Below, in pieces: positions 27,293-35,456 of a DNA stretch of 64,000 nt. This DNA is from Dethiobacter alkaliphilus. Its GTDB lineage: Bacteria > Bacillota > Dethiobacteria > DTU022 > UBA8154. Below the pieces are notes generated by a model that was given only the letters and a program-made list of their open reading frames with translations, was not told the DNA's origin and made no database searches. The stretch lies in the NCBI GenBank assembly GCA_016841605.1, contig JAENYV010000008.1, positions 38,138 to 102,137 on the forward strand, given 5' to 3'. The first letter of the stretch is position 1, and the number at the start of each line of letters is the position of its first letter. The translations under genes were made by a program, and so were the position numbers.

Positions 27293-27350
27293 TCAAAAAA
27301 GCTGCGAAGAAACCCGGAAATTATACCCGGGTTTCTTCGCAGCTTTTTGA
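27293..27350. terminator. Strong hairpin terminator between Mn catalase and fabI
   Basis: AAGCTGCGAAGAAACCCGG pairs with CCGGGTTTCTTCGCAGCTT around an 8-10 nt loop, with A- and T-runs at the outer ends. It can act in both directions; here it should end the leftward catalase transcript. Confidence 0.9.
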
Positions 27351-27356
27351 CTTTTT

Positions 27357-28046
27357 TTAATGCTGGGAAGGATGTTGGGGAGGCTGGAAAGACGGAGGCT
27401 GCGGATTTCTAAGATTGGAGCCGACATAATTACCAGGCTTGGAAAGGTTGAAATAAAGACGTGCATCTTCGTCGACTCCCCAGTCTTTATTGGAGCTTGT
27501 ATCCCGGATTTTTTGAAAACACTCACGGAACATGGTATTGTGGGCTTCTTCCCGGTTGAGAAGGAAGTCGATCATTTGCCTGACATGCTTGTCGTTAATT
27601 TGTCTGTAGAGATATTCATAGACAACCTTGGCTCTTTGTTCTGCGGCGATGTTGGAGAGAAGGTCAGCGGGAAGATCGCCGGTTTCATTTACATAGGCGG
27701 CTGTCCAGAGCTGACCTGAAGCATTGGTTAGAGCCGGGCTTAAACCTGTTAATACATGTGCCTGAATGTTTCCCACTGTCGCTTTATCAGCCTGTAGCTC
27801 GTGGCCGTTCAGCATATTAACAGCTGTTGCTACCATCTCCATATGGCTGAGTTCCTCTGCGGCGATATCCATAAAGATATCTTTTATAGCCGGGTCTTTT
27901 ATTCTGAAACTTTGAGAGATATATTGCATTGCTGCTTTTAATTCTCCCTGAGGTCCACCCAGTTGTTCCTGAAGCATAGCCGCGTAATTTGGATTTGGTT
28001 TTTCTACATTGACAATTTCCAAAAGCTGTTTATCATGTTTAAACAT
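27357..28046 (-). CDS. Manganese catalase family protein (CotJC-like)
   Basis: A 229-aa ferritin-like protein. Di-manganese ligands are suggested by GELKAAMQY (Glu), AAEELSHMEM (Glu, His), NIAAEQRAKVVYEYL (Glu) and NREEAHNTMF (Glu, His). It should break down hydrogen peroxide without haem; the short form relates to the spore-coat protein CotJC. The C-terminal tail is rich in Pro, Gln and His (about residues 215-229). AAGGAGG precedes the start. Its presence beside a CotF-like gene suggests spore or stationary-phase use. Confidence 0.85.
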   Translation of the reverse strand: MFKHDKQLLEIVNVEKPNPNYAAMLQEQLGGPQGELKAAMQYISQSFRIKDPAIKDIFMDIAAEELSHMEMVATAVNMLNGHELQADKATVGNIQAHVLTGLSPALTNASGQLWTAAYVNETGDLPADLLSNIAAEQRAKVVYEYLYRQINDKHVRQMIDFLLNREEAHNTMFRECFQKIRDTSSNKDWGVDEDARLYFNLSKPGNYVGSNLRNPQPPSFQPPQHPSQH

Positions 28047-28158
28047 AAAAAGCCTCCTTTCTTTGATCTTATTAATAAGGTTGCCTTTGAATTTTTTTTT
28101 ATACTAAATAATTTGTTCAAAAAAAGGATTTTCTTTCAGAAATTTTTCGTTTTTTATA

Positions 28159-28186
28159 TTGTTATTCGGGCAAAATATGGTATAAT
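28159..28186 (+). promoter_or_regulatory. Promoter of the cold-shock gene
   Basis: TTGTTA (28159-28164) and TATAAT (28181-28186) lie 16 bp apart, 40 bp before the coding start. Confidence 0.6.
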
Positions 28187-28225
28187 AAGGCACTTGCCCT
28201 TATAAGGGAATACAGGGAGGTCAAA

Positions 28226-28423
28226 ATGTTAGGCAGAGTAAAATGGTTTAATGCACAAAAGGGGTATGGCTTTATTGAAACGGAAAATGACGGTGACGTG
28301 TTTGTCCATTTTTCCGCCATTCAAGGTGAAGGATTTAAAACCTTAGAAGAAGGCCAGCAAGTGGAATTTGAAATTATTCAAGGTAATCGCGGACCCCAGG
28401 CAGGTGACGTCGTTAAAATTTAG
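28226..28423 (+). CDS. csp: Cold-shock family protein
   Basis: A 65-aa single-domain OB-fold RNA/DNA-binding protein. RNP1 is KGYGFIE and RNP2 VFVHFSA, as in CspA/CspB. It likely acts as an RNA chaperone. GGGAGG precedes ATG 28226, and a clear terminator follows, so it is a single-gene transcript. Confidence 0.97.
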   Translation: MLGRVKWFNAQKGYGFIETENDGDVFVHFSAIQGEGFKTLEEGQQVEFEIIQGNRGPQAGDVVKI

Positions 28424-28474
28424 GACGAGTTCGGACGAGCTTATTTTTGTAAAAAATCAATAAAAAAATTCACA

Positions 28475-28509
28475 AAAAGCCGGTTTTACTTTAAACCGGC
28501 TTTTTTTTA
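28475..28509 (+). terminator. Terminator after the cold-shock gene
   Basis: AAAAAGCCGGTTT and AAACCGGCTTTTT form a stem with a loop of about 5 nt and end in eight T. The right arm is partly repeated just after (AAACCGGCTT). Confidence 0.9.
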
Positions 28510-28618
28510 AACCGGCTTGAAATTAAAGATCCGATTTTGTATAAAAAACCGGGAAGAGAGGAAAATAACAGTATCACAAAAAGGCAGAGATATTCCAGTA
28601 TAAGAAGGAGGTTCTTAA

Positions 28619-29068
28619 ATGACGGTACAGTTAAGCCAGAAAGAAAGAATGCTACTGCAAGATCAGAAAAAACATGAGGAAGTATGTGTTTCAAAGTATA
28701 ATACTTACGCTCAGCAAGCCCAAGATCCGAATTTACAGCAACTTTTCAGCGATTATGCACAAAATGAACAGCAGCATCTAGACACTATAAACCAGATTCT
28801 TGCCGGGCAGGTTCCTCAGATTACGCAAAATGCAGGCCAGGGGCAGCAAAACCCGGGACTATATCTGAAAGGTTCCAATAATCCACAAGATGCCGGGCTC
28901 TGTAGCGACATGCTCATGACGGAGAAATATGTATCCAATACTTACGATACGGCTATCTTTGAAAGCAAAGACAGCAATATCCGCCAGGTTTTAAATCATA
29001 TTCAAAAGGAAGAACAGGAGCATGGAGAAGGTATCTTCAACTATATGAAAAACAGTGGCATGTATTAA
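28619..29068 (+). CDS. CotF-like spore coat protein
   Basis: A 149-aa ferritin-like four-helix protein with an N-terminal LSQKERMLLQDQKKHEEVCV segment and a second half NPQDAGLCSDMLMTEKYVSN typical of the CotF family. The two halves are joined by a Gln/Gly-rich linker. Members are found in the spore coat or as small spore-associated proteins. AAGGAGG precedes the start. It supports a spore-forming host. Confidence 0.85.
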   Translation: MTVQLSQKERMLLQDQKKHEEVCVSKYNTYAQQAQDPNLQQLFSDYAQNEQQHLDTINQILAGQVPQITQNAGQGQQNPGLYLKGSNNPQDAGLCSDMLMTEKYVSNTYDTAIFESKDSNIRQVLNHIQKEEQEHGEGIFNYMKNSGMY

Positions 29069-29117
29069 GATTTTTCAATTATTTTCTATAATGCTAGCTA
29101 ACTAAGCATTGTAAGTT

Positions 29118-29162
29118 AAGACCGGGAGAATGCGAAAAAAGCGGAAGCATTCCCCGGTCTTT
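29118..29162. terminator. Terminator between convergent cotF-like and DUF3343 genes
   Basis: AAGACCGGGAGAATGC and GCATTCCCCGGTCTT pair through a loop of about 13 nt with one mismatch, followed by T and A runs. Confidence 0.85.
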
Positions 29163-29182
29163 AAAAAAAACATTTTATCCAT

Positions 29183-29431
29183 TTAGGGCTGTGGACGTGG
29201 TCCTTTTTCTTCGATGCGATGAAAGCTTTCATAGATGACCTTTTTCGCCCGGAGACGGTCTCTTATTATTTTAGCATCCTCGCAAGCGCAACGCAGGGCA
29301 ATGCCGCAACTGGTGCTGAGAACACGCGGAACAGGAACCATTGTAAAGGAGCAGTTTGTTTCACTTATTACCCTTTCCGCCCGAAGTGAAAGGTATCTGT
29401 TAGGAAAGGTAAAAAAACAGAAAACCGACAT
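29183..29431 (-). CDS. DUF3343 (putative Se/S carrier-like) protein
   Basis: An 82-aa protein with a ferredoxin-like layout. The region VPVPRVLSTSCGIALRCACE carries the conserved Cys-Gly pair that marks the putative Se/S carrier-like family (PF11823). Members often neighbour genes for selenium or sulfur-relay metabolism, but none is evident here. GGAGG precedes ATG 29431. Its role in sulfur or selenium transfer is proposed, not proven. Confidence 0.8.
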   Translation of the reverse strand: MSVFCFFTFPNRYLSLRAERVISETNCSFTMVPVPRVLSTSCGIALRCACEDAKIIRDRLRAKKVIYESFHRIEEKGPRPQP

Positions 29432-29477
29432 TTGTTATATCCTCCGGAGCAACTTATAAAAAAACTTACGGATATTT

Positions 29478-30740
29478 TTAATATATGCGGTTTTCTACTG
29501 TTTCGATACGTTTACGTTCCGGCTGAGGTTCGCTAAAGATACGCTGGGCAAAGTTCAGTGATTCCAGATAAATGTTAATTATCCTATGTTCTTCAAGATG
29601 GAGCTTTTTCGCCAATCGGAGAGCTTTTACCCAGTTTCCTTTTTCGTATGAAACTGCCATCTCAAAAACATCCCTGAGCCGGCTTTCTATTATTCCAAGC
29701 AAGGCTTCCTTAATATCTGCGGCAATAGGAAGCTGAGTCAGAATATGGGCCAGAGGCTGATCGAGAAAAGCGTCGATGAGGGAAAACATCCCCATGAGAA
29801 AAAAATCCGGACTTCTACTTTTCATTCCTATTTGGGGTGCCATCAATTCGCAAAACCTTCCTCGACTAATAGCTATGCTGACAAGTTCGTCCGGCTTATC
29901 TTCGCCAATGCTTCTCAGGGCAACCAGTGATACCCATTTTAAAATTTCCTTTTGTCCCATCAGGACAAGTGCTTGCTTAATGGAGCTTATCTCTCTGGGG
30001 AAAGAAAAGGCAGCCGAGTTAATAAAGCGCAACAGCTTATATGACAAGGCAACATCACTTTTAATGATTCTCTCCGCCTGGTCAAAGTCCAGATCTGCCT
30101 TGTTGATCTCCTGCAGTAGTTGCAGATAAGTAAGCTTAAAGCTTGTTATATCTTTTCCGGAGACAATGTTCGGTTTGCTGAAAAAATAACCCTGAAAGTA
30201 GGAATAACCTGCTTGAAGGGCATAATGAAAGTCTTCCAGGGTTTCTACTTTTTCTGCAAGAAACTTGATCTTTTTATTTTTTGTCCTGCTAACAAGGTCT
30301 TCCCTTTCCGCAGGGGTTGTCTGTAAAAAATCTACCTTGATTATATCTACCAGATCAATAAAAGGATCAAAGCGGGGATTGTAAGTAAAATCGTCCAAAG
30401 CCAGCAAGTAACCGAGTTCTTTTAATTTCATACAGGCAGAAAGCATTTGTTTATCCGGTTCTACGTTTTCCAATACTTCCACCACGATTAACTCCTGGGG
30501 AAGCAAAGTGGCCACTTCATCTTCCAGCAGCTTCCTGGTAAAATTAATAAAAGCCTTTTTCCCCATGGTAAGGTTTTCCAGACCAAAGAGAAGGAAACTG
30601 CTGCCTATAACTTCTGAAGAGGCTTGGTCACCGTCTATGCCTGCGTATACATTTCGAGTGCCGGAGCGGTATAATAACTCGTAGGCAAAAACTTCCTGTT
30701 TCGTGTTGAAGATAGGCTGCCTGGCAATAAAAATGTCCAT
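29478..30740 (-). CDS. EAL-HDOD signalling protein (YuxH-like)
   Basis: A 420-aa protein with an N-terminal EAL-type domain (IFIARQPIFNTKQEVFAYEL, LALDDFTYNPRFDP, IKVDFLQTT) and a C-terminal HDOD domain (about residues 205-400). The EAL motif itself is altered (YEL instead of EAL) and several catalytic acidic residues are missing, so it probably binds c-di-GMP or a partner without hydrolysing it. Such proteins regulate motility, surface behaviour or the stress response. AAGGAGG precedes the start. Confidence 0.88.
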   Translation of the reverse strand: MDIFIARQPIFNTKQEVFAYELLYRSGTRNVYAGIDGDQASSEVIGSSFLLFGLENLTMGKKAFINFTRKLLEDEVATLLPQELIVVEVLENVEPDKQMLSACMKLKELGYLLALDDFTYNPRFDPFIDLVDIIKVDFLQTTPAEREDLVSRTKNKKIKFLAEKVETLEDFHYALQAGYSYFQGYFFSKPNIVSGKDITSFKLTYLQLLQEINKADLDFDQAERIIKSDVALSYKLLRFINSAAFSFPREISSIKQALVLMGQKEILKWVSLVALRSIGEDKPDELVSIAISRGRFCELMAPQIGMKSRSPDFFLMGMFSLIDAFLDQPLAHILTQLPIAADIKEALLGIIESRLRDVFEMAVSYEKGNWVKALRLAKKLHLEEHRIINIYLESLNFAQRIFSEPQPERKRIETVENRIY

Positions 30741-30904
30741 CTTTTTTGCCTCCTTGTTTACTTAACACTGCCGGAAGTATTAGTACATTTAAAATATTCA
30801 ATAAATATTTGTTTATTCCTTCAAAAAATGAGAAAGTTATTACCACTACCGCGAAAAATAGTAACTAGACGTGCTGTGGGGGTGATTTGGACGGCCGCTC
30901 GGCT

Positions 30905-30926
30905 TTTCGCCCGAGCGTCTGGTGTA
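30905..30926. repeat. Relic of the dispersed GC-rich repeat (partial)
   Basis: TTCGCCCGAGCGTCTGGTGTAT resembles the end of the units at 13339-13446 and 16230-16335 (TTCACCCGAGCGCTTGGCGTAT in copy B). It also forms one arm of a hairpin (CGCTCGG with CCGAGCG) just upstream of the Phd-Uma2 promoter. Confidence 0.45.
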
Positions 30927-30940
30927 TTTATTGCCCTTTC

Positions 30941-31010
30941 TTGACACCGATCCCTTGGCGGGCTATAATTATAATAGCTAAAATAGCTAATATAGATATT
31001 TTAGCTATTA
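30941..31010 (+). promoter_or_regulatory. Consensus promoter with palindromic operator for the Phd-Uma2 gene
   Basis: TTGACA (30941-30946) and TATAAT (30964-30969) are 17 bp apart, a perfect sigma-A promoter. Directly downstream, TAATAGCTAAAAT (30972-30984) and ATTTTAGCTATTA (30998-31010) are perfect 13-bp inverted arms with a 13-bp spacer, covering the likely transcription start and ending at the ribosome site. The Phd-like domain of the encoded protein is the natural candidate to bind it, giving autorepression. Confidence 0.8.
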
Positions 31011-31024
31011 CGGGAGGTGCGTTT

Positions 31025-31762
31025 ATGAAGGTCAATTCAACGGAATTGCAGAATAATTTCGGAAAATATCTGATGCTTGCGGCAAAAGAGGATATCATTA
31101 TTGTGAGAAACGGTATGGAAATAGCAAGATTGTCCGCCTTAAGAGATGCGACTTCAGACCGCGGAGCGACGTCCGGAATATCGATGGAAAGGGCGGAAAA
31201 CTACGGTTATGGCGGCAGAAAGGCCTCCTATGAGGAGTTTCTGGAGCTGACAAGGGATACGGAGGAAAGATACGAATACATTGATGGTGAAATCTACCTG
31301 TTGGCTTCGCCTAAAACCGCACACCAGAAAGCCTTGACCGAACTTTTTGTTATTTTTTACAACTGGTTTCAGGGGAAAGAATGCACTCCTCTGGTCGCCC
31401 CGTATGATATTACTCTCAAGAGAAACTGGGAAAATATTAATGTGGTCCAGCCTGATGTCATGGTCATCTGCGATCTTGAAGAAAAGCTTGATGAAAATGA
31501 CTATTATCAGGGTGTTCCGACACTTGTGGTGGAGATTTTATCGGAAGGAACACGGAGCAAGGACCTCATCAAAAAGCTTGACCTTTACATGTCATGCGAT
31601 GTTGGAGAGTACTGGATTGTAAACCCGGTAAACAGGGAAGTCACTGTTTACCTTTTTACGGACAAGAACATCAGCAATAATATCACGTACAAAAAATCCG
31701 AAATCGTCGAATCCTTTATCTTTGCAGGACTATCGGCAGAGCTTGACAGGATTTTTAAATAA
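31025..31762 (+). CDS. Fusion of Phd/YefM-type antitoxin domain with Uma2-type nuclease
   Basis: A 245-aa protein from ATG 31025 (GGGAGGTG upstream). An in-frame start at 30887 is excluded because the promoter lies inside that extension. Residues 1-45 (VNSTELQNNFGKYLMLAAKE, IARLSAL) match the DNA-binding part of Phd/YefM antitoxins. Residues about 65-240 match the Uma2/DUF820 family of the PD-(D/E)XK fold: YEYIDGEIYLLASP, NVVQPDVMVICD, LVVEILSEGTRSKDLIKKLD and EYWIVNPVNREVTVY. Uma2 proteins are predicted nucleases of unknown biological role. Here the possible toxin-like part and its repressor share one chain. Confidence 0.8.
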   Translation: MKVNSTELQNNFGKYLMLAAKEDIIIVRNGMEIARLSALRDATSDRGATSGISMERAENYGYGGRKASYEEFLELTRDTEERYEYIDGEIYLLASPKTAHQKALTELFVIFYNWFQGKECTPLVAPYDITLKRNWENINVVQPDVMVICDLEEKLDENDYYQGVPTLVVEILSEGTRSKDLIKKLDLYMSCDVGEYWIVNPVNREVTVYLFTDKNISNNITYKKSEIVESFIFAGLSAELDRIFK

Positions 31763-31768
31763 AAGAAA

Positions 31769-31803
31769 GGGAAGCAAAGGGGGAACCGTCCCCATGCTTC
31801 CCC
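31769..31803. terminator. Terminator between convergent Uma2 and beta-propeller genes
   Basis: GGGAAGCA and TGCTTCCC form the outer stem, GGGG and CCCC an inner one around a 6-nt loop. A short T stretch follows on the plus strand. Confidence 0.65.
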
Positions 31804-31808
31804 CGGTT

Positions 31809-34145
31809 TTACGGAATCAACAGACAGCCTATTTCTTTAAGGTCGTTCAAGCTGTTGGCCTTGAAGATCTCCTGGGAGAGGGTGTAGAGAACATCTCTGA
31901 TATAGATGATCCTTTCTACTTCTTTGCTGCTGTCATAGCTGGAGCGTCCCGCTTTAAGGTAATCGTCTTCTGTAAGGTGGGTGATACGGCCTTTTAGCTG
32001 AAAGCCTCCGGTTAGATCTAAATTGTAGACGTACGCACCCTGGAAGACAAATTCTCCGTAATCCGGCGTTGTTTCTGAGTTGCTTTGGGACTCCATGACA
32101 GTGACGGGAAAAGCCAGAAGATTTTTCTCCTTGCTGAAGAGCAGGGCCTTGTGATTGGACAGGAGTTCCGAGGTAGTGCCGCGGCCCCCGATCGTTTCTT
32201 TAAATTTTTCCACGGGGTTATGCACATCGCTGATGTCGAAGAGGGCCATTTTGATACCCAGGTCGATAACGTTGGTGCCGGTGATATTCCCCTTGCTGTC
32301 TTTATAGACGATTTCCCTGGTATCTTTTCCGAAGCCGATAATATGGTTTTCGTCATATGGGTGTAAATAATCGCTGTACCCCGGTATTTTTAATGCGCCG
32401 AGGATACGGGGAGTTTCCGGGTTTTTGAGGTCTATGACAAAAAGCGGATCTACTGTGCGGAAGGTCACTATGTAACCCTTTTCACCCATGAAGCGAACGG
32501 AATAGATTTTCTCTCCGGGGGCAATACCTTCTATCTTGCCTTTTAAATTGAGCTCTTTATCCAGGATATAGAGGTTGTTTTGGGAAGTATTTTCTTCGTC
32601 GCCCCAGGGATTCCCCAAAGTTGTGGCTATGCGTAAGTGCTCGTCATATTCATCCATGGAAAACTGGTTTAAAACAGTCCCCGGCACTTTCCCCTTGGCA
32701 GCATAGCTGATATTGCCGTTGCCCAGGGTAAATTTATAGATATAGGTGCCGGGATCATAGTCAGGAATTTTCGTTACGGCGTTCCCGTATCCTGTTACAG
32801 CCGTATAAAGATTTTCTTGGGAGGCGTAGATTTTTTCACCGGCACCAAGGAAGGTCTGAACCTGCACCTGCTCGTCGGGCTGCTCCAGATTCAGTCCTGC
32901 AACGATAAGGTAATTGGGCCTGGTAAAGCCGGGGAAATAACGAATTCCAGTTAAATCAATGCTTGTGAATTCATCCTTTACGGCGGTATCACGATAGGAA
33001 GGGATCGGATTCTCTGTGCCCTCTTTCATGATGTAGTAATAATCTATGTTCTTATTGGCAACCAGATAGAGGGATGAGCCGATCTTGCGGGAAGAAGTAT
33101 AATAACCCTCCAGTTCAATTTCCCGCAATTGTTTAACATCCCTCCGGTCCCGGATGTCAAAAATGATTGTTTTTGCAGTGTTGTGGAAGTAGAAGGGTGG
33201 AGGGTAAATCGTAATTTTTGCGTCCTTGTCGATAACAGGTTCTTTGACTGAAGGAATTTCCTTGCAGGATATCCCGATAACTACCAAGTGCTCCTCGTCT
33301 ACGTAGATTTCCTCGGGAGCAAAATTTTCATCGCTGAAATCGACTGTACTGCAAATTTCCATGTGCCCGGGCGGATAAGCCTTAGCGATAATGACACGCC
33401 TATTGTTGACCTGGTAGATATATGTTCCATCAGTCTTGACGATATCGGCTTCATCCACCCCCTGCACCTGAATGTTGGTTTGGGAATAATCTGCAGAGGC
33501 GTTTGCGCCGGGTGCAGTGGAGGGCGCTTCTTTTGCTATCGCGGCTTGGCTTCCATCTTCTGCTGCTGTATCTACCGTAATTCCCAGATCAAGCGCGTTT
33601 TTTCTCCGTCCCCAGTATGTGTAGAAAGGCTCTGCTTCTTCCAGCAGCTTTTGCAGGTTGGCGAGCGAACCAACCACAGGGAGCTCTTCTATGGGGTTCC
33701 GGTCAATATATTTTTCCGAATTGGAATCTTTAATTGCCACTGACTTTGAATATGATTGCCAGTCTATCTCTGCTCCCAGAGCCTCGGAGACAAAGCGGAT
33801 AGGGACCAGCAGCCTGCCGTTGACCATCTGCGGGGTGGCCTCCAGGGTCAATTCCCTGTTGTTTTTAAACGCTAGATTCAAGCCGGGCTTAAGCTCAATA
33901 ATATCATCGCCCCGGGAGATAATAACGGTTGGCGGCGTGTTGCTCCAGACCACCTTCGCCCCCAGGGCTTCGGCGATAGCCCGTAATGGTACAAGCAGCC
34001 GCCCTTTTTCCTGCAGCGGTTCCACGTCAAAAACAAGGCTTTCACCGTTTAATGTTACAGAAAGGGGTTGAGCAGCAACCCCCAGCGAAAAACCGGTTAT
34101 AAGTACCGCGGCGGTAATTAAAAACAGAAGCCATTTTCTTTTCAT
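31809..34145 (-). CDS. Secreted beta-propeller protein with CuAO_N module
   Basis: A 778-aa exported protein from ATG 34145 (GCAAGGAGG upstream; the longer in-frame start at 34229 is unlikely). A signal peptide (residues 1-25) is followed by a CuAO_N pair (RLLVPLRAIAEALGAKVVWS, RLLVPIRFVSEALGAEIDWQ) and a Beta_propel-type domain of about 550 residues (VQGVDEADIVKTDGTYIYQV, FSMDEYDEHLRIATTLGNPW, YSVRFMGEKGYIVTF). The family is widespread in Clostridia and archaea; its role is unknown but extracellular. The motif VDEADIVKTDG is the most typical mark. Confidence 0.85.
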   Translation of the reverse strand: MKRKWLLFLITAAVLITGFSLGVAAQPLSVTLNGESLVFDVEPLQEKGRLLVPLRAIAEALGAKVVWSNTPPTVIISRGDDIIELKPGLNLAFKNNRELTLEATPQMVNGRLLVPIRFVSEALGAEIDWQSYSKSVAIKDSNSEKYIDRNPIEELPVVGSLANLQKLLEEAEPFYTYWGRRKNALDLGITVDTAAEDGSQAAIAKEAPSTAPGANASADYSQTNIQVQGVDEADIVKTDGTYIYQVNNRRVIIAKAYPPGHMEICSTVDFSDENFAPEEIYVDEEHLVVIGISCKEIPSVKEPVIDKDAKITIYPPPFYFHNTAKTIIFDIRDRRDVKQLREIELEGYYTSSRKIGSSLYLVANKNIDYYYIMKEGTENPIPSYRDTAVKDEFTSIDLTGIRYFPGFTRPNYLIVAGLNLEQPDEQVQVQTFLGAGEKIYASQENLYTAVTGYGNAVTKIPDYDPGTYIYKFTLGNGNISYAAKGKVPGTVLNQFSMDEYDEHLRIATTLGNPWGDEENTSQNNLYILDKELNLKGKIEGIAPGEKIYSVRFMGEKGYIVTFRTVDPLFVIDLKNPETPRILGALKIPGYSDYLHPYDENHIIGFGKDTREIVYKDSKGNITGTNVIDLGIKMALFDISDVHNPVEKFKETIGGRGTTSELLSNHKALLFSKEKNLLAFPVTVMESQSNSETTPDYGEFVFQGAYVYNLDLTGGFQLKGRITHLTEDDYLKAGRSSYDSSKEVERIIYIRDVLYTLSQEIFKANSLNDLKEIGCLLIP

Positions 34146-34386
34146 TGATAAACCTCCTTGCTTTATTTGCAAAACATTTACCTTTGGTGGTTCATTTTTT
34201 TTGCTGCAGCATTTAATAGGTAGACGCAAGAAAAGGTAAAATGTTCCCTGTCATTTTTTCTTTGTTCCAAATTTACTAATAAAGCTAAAAAAGAAAAAGC
34301 AGTCGGTTAAAGCTGCTTAATACTGAAACGGGTTTTCAAGCCTCCTTGGAGAATCTGAGAAAAATTAACCCCTGATAAAAAAAGAG

Positions 34387-34417
34387 CCGCCCTTTTAAGT
34401 GACGTTAAAATGGGCGG
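34387..34417 (-). terminator. Displaced terminator of the tRNA-Thr gene (left copy)
   Basis: CCGCCCTTTTAA and TTAAAATGGGCGG form a long stem; read leftward it ends in a T-run. It is the original terminator of the tRNA, now separated from the tRNA 5' half by the element. A near-identical copy is at 55656-55686. Confidence 0.75.
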
Positions 34418-34428
34418 TCACAATGTTC

Positions 34429-34481
34429 CAAAATCTGGAGCCGGCAAGAGGACTTGAACCCCCAACAGGCGGATTACGATT
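34429..34481. other. attL: 53-bp direct repeat with a tRNA-Thr 3' fragment
   Basis: Identical to 55698-55750. Nt 34435-34481 equal the 3' part of the tRNA-Thr(CGT) gene including CCA, T-arm and half of the anticodon stem; after 34481 the match ends abruptly. Lesser homology continues outward to 34378 (about 104 bp in all). Confidence 0.92.
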
Positions 34482-34591
34482 TCTAAGTAGTTTTAGAAAG
34501 TATTTTGTTGCAAGTGAGTAAAAGTGCATATAATCGGTGTTTAACGAAAAAACACAGGCAAGAGAGACTACATATTGATTTATTTTATTAG

Positions 34592-34627
34592 TTTGTGTTA
34601 AATTTTTGACACAACATCTAACACAAA
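34592..34627. promoter_or_regulatory. Inverted repeat near attL
   Basis: TTTGTGTTA (34592-34600) and TAACACAAA (34619-34627) are perfect inverted arms in a non-coding end segment, 110-145 bp inside attL. This is the place expected for integrase arm or excisionase sites, but no consensus is known. Confidence 0.4.
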
Positions 34628-34659
34628 GAAAAAAGCAGTTTAATAGATATGCTTATCAC

Positions 34660-34926
34660 TCAAATCTTAATGGAAAGTTTTTTGCCTGTAGCAGCGGCTA
34701 TCTTGCCCAACAGCTTCACGGAAGGGTTATATCTTCCGCTTTCTAGCCTTGCTATAGCGTATTGTTTAACGCCGATTAGCTTAGCAAGATCTCACTGGGT
34801 AAGACCTTTTTCAGCACGTAACTTGATTAAGGCATCTTTTATTGCATACTCAAGCTCTAAAGCATCATACTCTTTTTTGACTTCAGGATCGGATAACAAA
34901 ATCTTTTTAGCTTCTTCGTGATTCAT
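34660..34926 (-). pseudogene. XRE/HigA-type HTH regulator broken by an in-frame TGA
   Basis: Read leftward from ATG 34926 (GGAG upstream), the frame codes for 88 residues interrupted at codon 45 by TGA (34794-34792). Upstream is MNHEEAKKILLSDPEVKKEY and LIKLRAEKGLTQ; downstream, in the same frame, DLAKLIGVKQYAIARLESGR and a normal end. This is a HigA-like antitoxin or repressor with a stop exactly at the first HTH helix. A CGA-to-TGA change would explain it. No HigB-type toxin lies next to it. A small hairpin (34953-34976) sits in its leader. Confidence 0.75.
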
Positions 34927-35093
34927 TTTTATTTTCTCCAATTTAACATATTCTCCCGCCAAAACGGGAGTTTTTTAATTTAAAAAAACGGGAGGGAAAA
35001 AATTACCCCAGTGGCGTGTCAGCCTACCGGAGTAAGGGGTAAAGAGTTCGTATATCGAATAAAGCACTAATGACGGAAGTATCTAAATAGAGA

Positions 35094-35273
35094 CTATGCA
35101 TCAAATTTTCCGCTTTCTCGATGAATTGCCCGAATAAGATGTAATTCGAACATCATTTCGTCATCGGGAAACTCTTGTTTAACTTCTTTAATCAATTTAT
35201 CTAAAATTTTCTGTTTAATATTATGTTTCCTGGCTAACTCTTGAGCATTAAAGTGTAAAGAGGTTTTTTCCAT
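35094..35273 (-). CDS. Small hypothetical protein, 59 aa
   Basis: ATG 35273 follows AAGGAGGG at a good distance; the longer frame to 35297 is less likely. The product is charged and helical (QELARKHNIKQKILDKLIKE, VKQEFPDDEMMFELHLIRA). I do not recognise a family. A short DNA string of this gene (about 35162-35185) recurs almost unchanged at 49642-49665 in the same element, beside the hicB gene. Confidence 0.55.
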   Translation of the reverse strand: MEKTSLHFNAQELARKHNIKQKILDKLIKEVKQEFPDDEMMFELHLIRAIHRESGKFDA

Positions 35274-35400
35274 GAATATTCCCTCCTTATCGTTCAATCT
35301 TTAGATTTACTATATTTAGTATACCATTAATTTGAATACCGAAAAGCACTTTTACAGTTTCCCATACACGGATAAGTGTATTTAAAAAAAGGAAGTGGCC

Positions 35401-35426
35401 AACTGCTCCAAGCGAGCAGTTTTTTA
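35401..35426 (+). terminator. Hairpin with T-run in the leader of the replication gene
   Basis: AACTGCTC and GAGCAGTT form an 8-bp stem with a 5-nt loop followed by TTTT. It lies 30 bp upstream of the coding start, so it may attenuate replication-gene expression. Confidence 0.6.
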
Positions 35427-35456
35427 TTTCTAATAGAAATTCTGGAGGTGACATTA

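Noticed and set aside
30887-31024. Longer N-terminus for the Phd-Uma2 protein
   Set aside because: The promoter and operator lie inside this extension and the best ribosome site is before ATG 31025.
34660-34926. Selenocysteine or stop-codon reassignment to explain the in-frame TGA
   Set aside because: No recoding structure is evident, TGA and TAA are normal stops in the other genes, and another regulator carries TAA; simple nonsense mutation is simpler.
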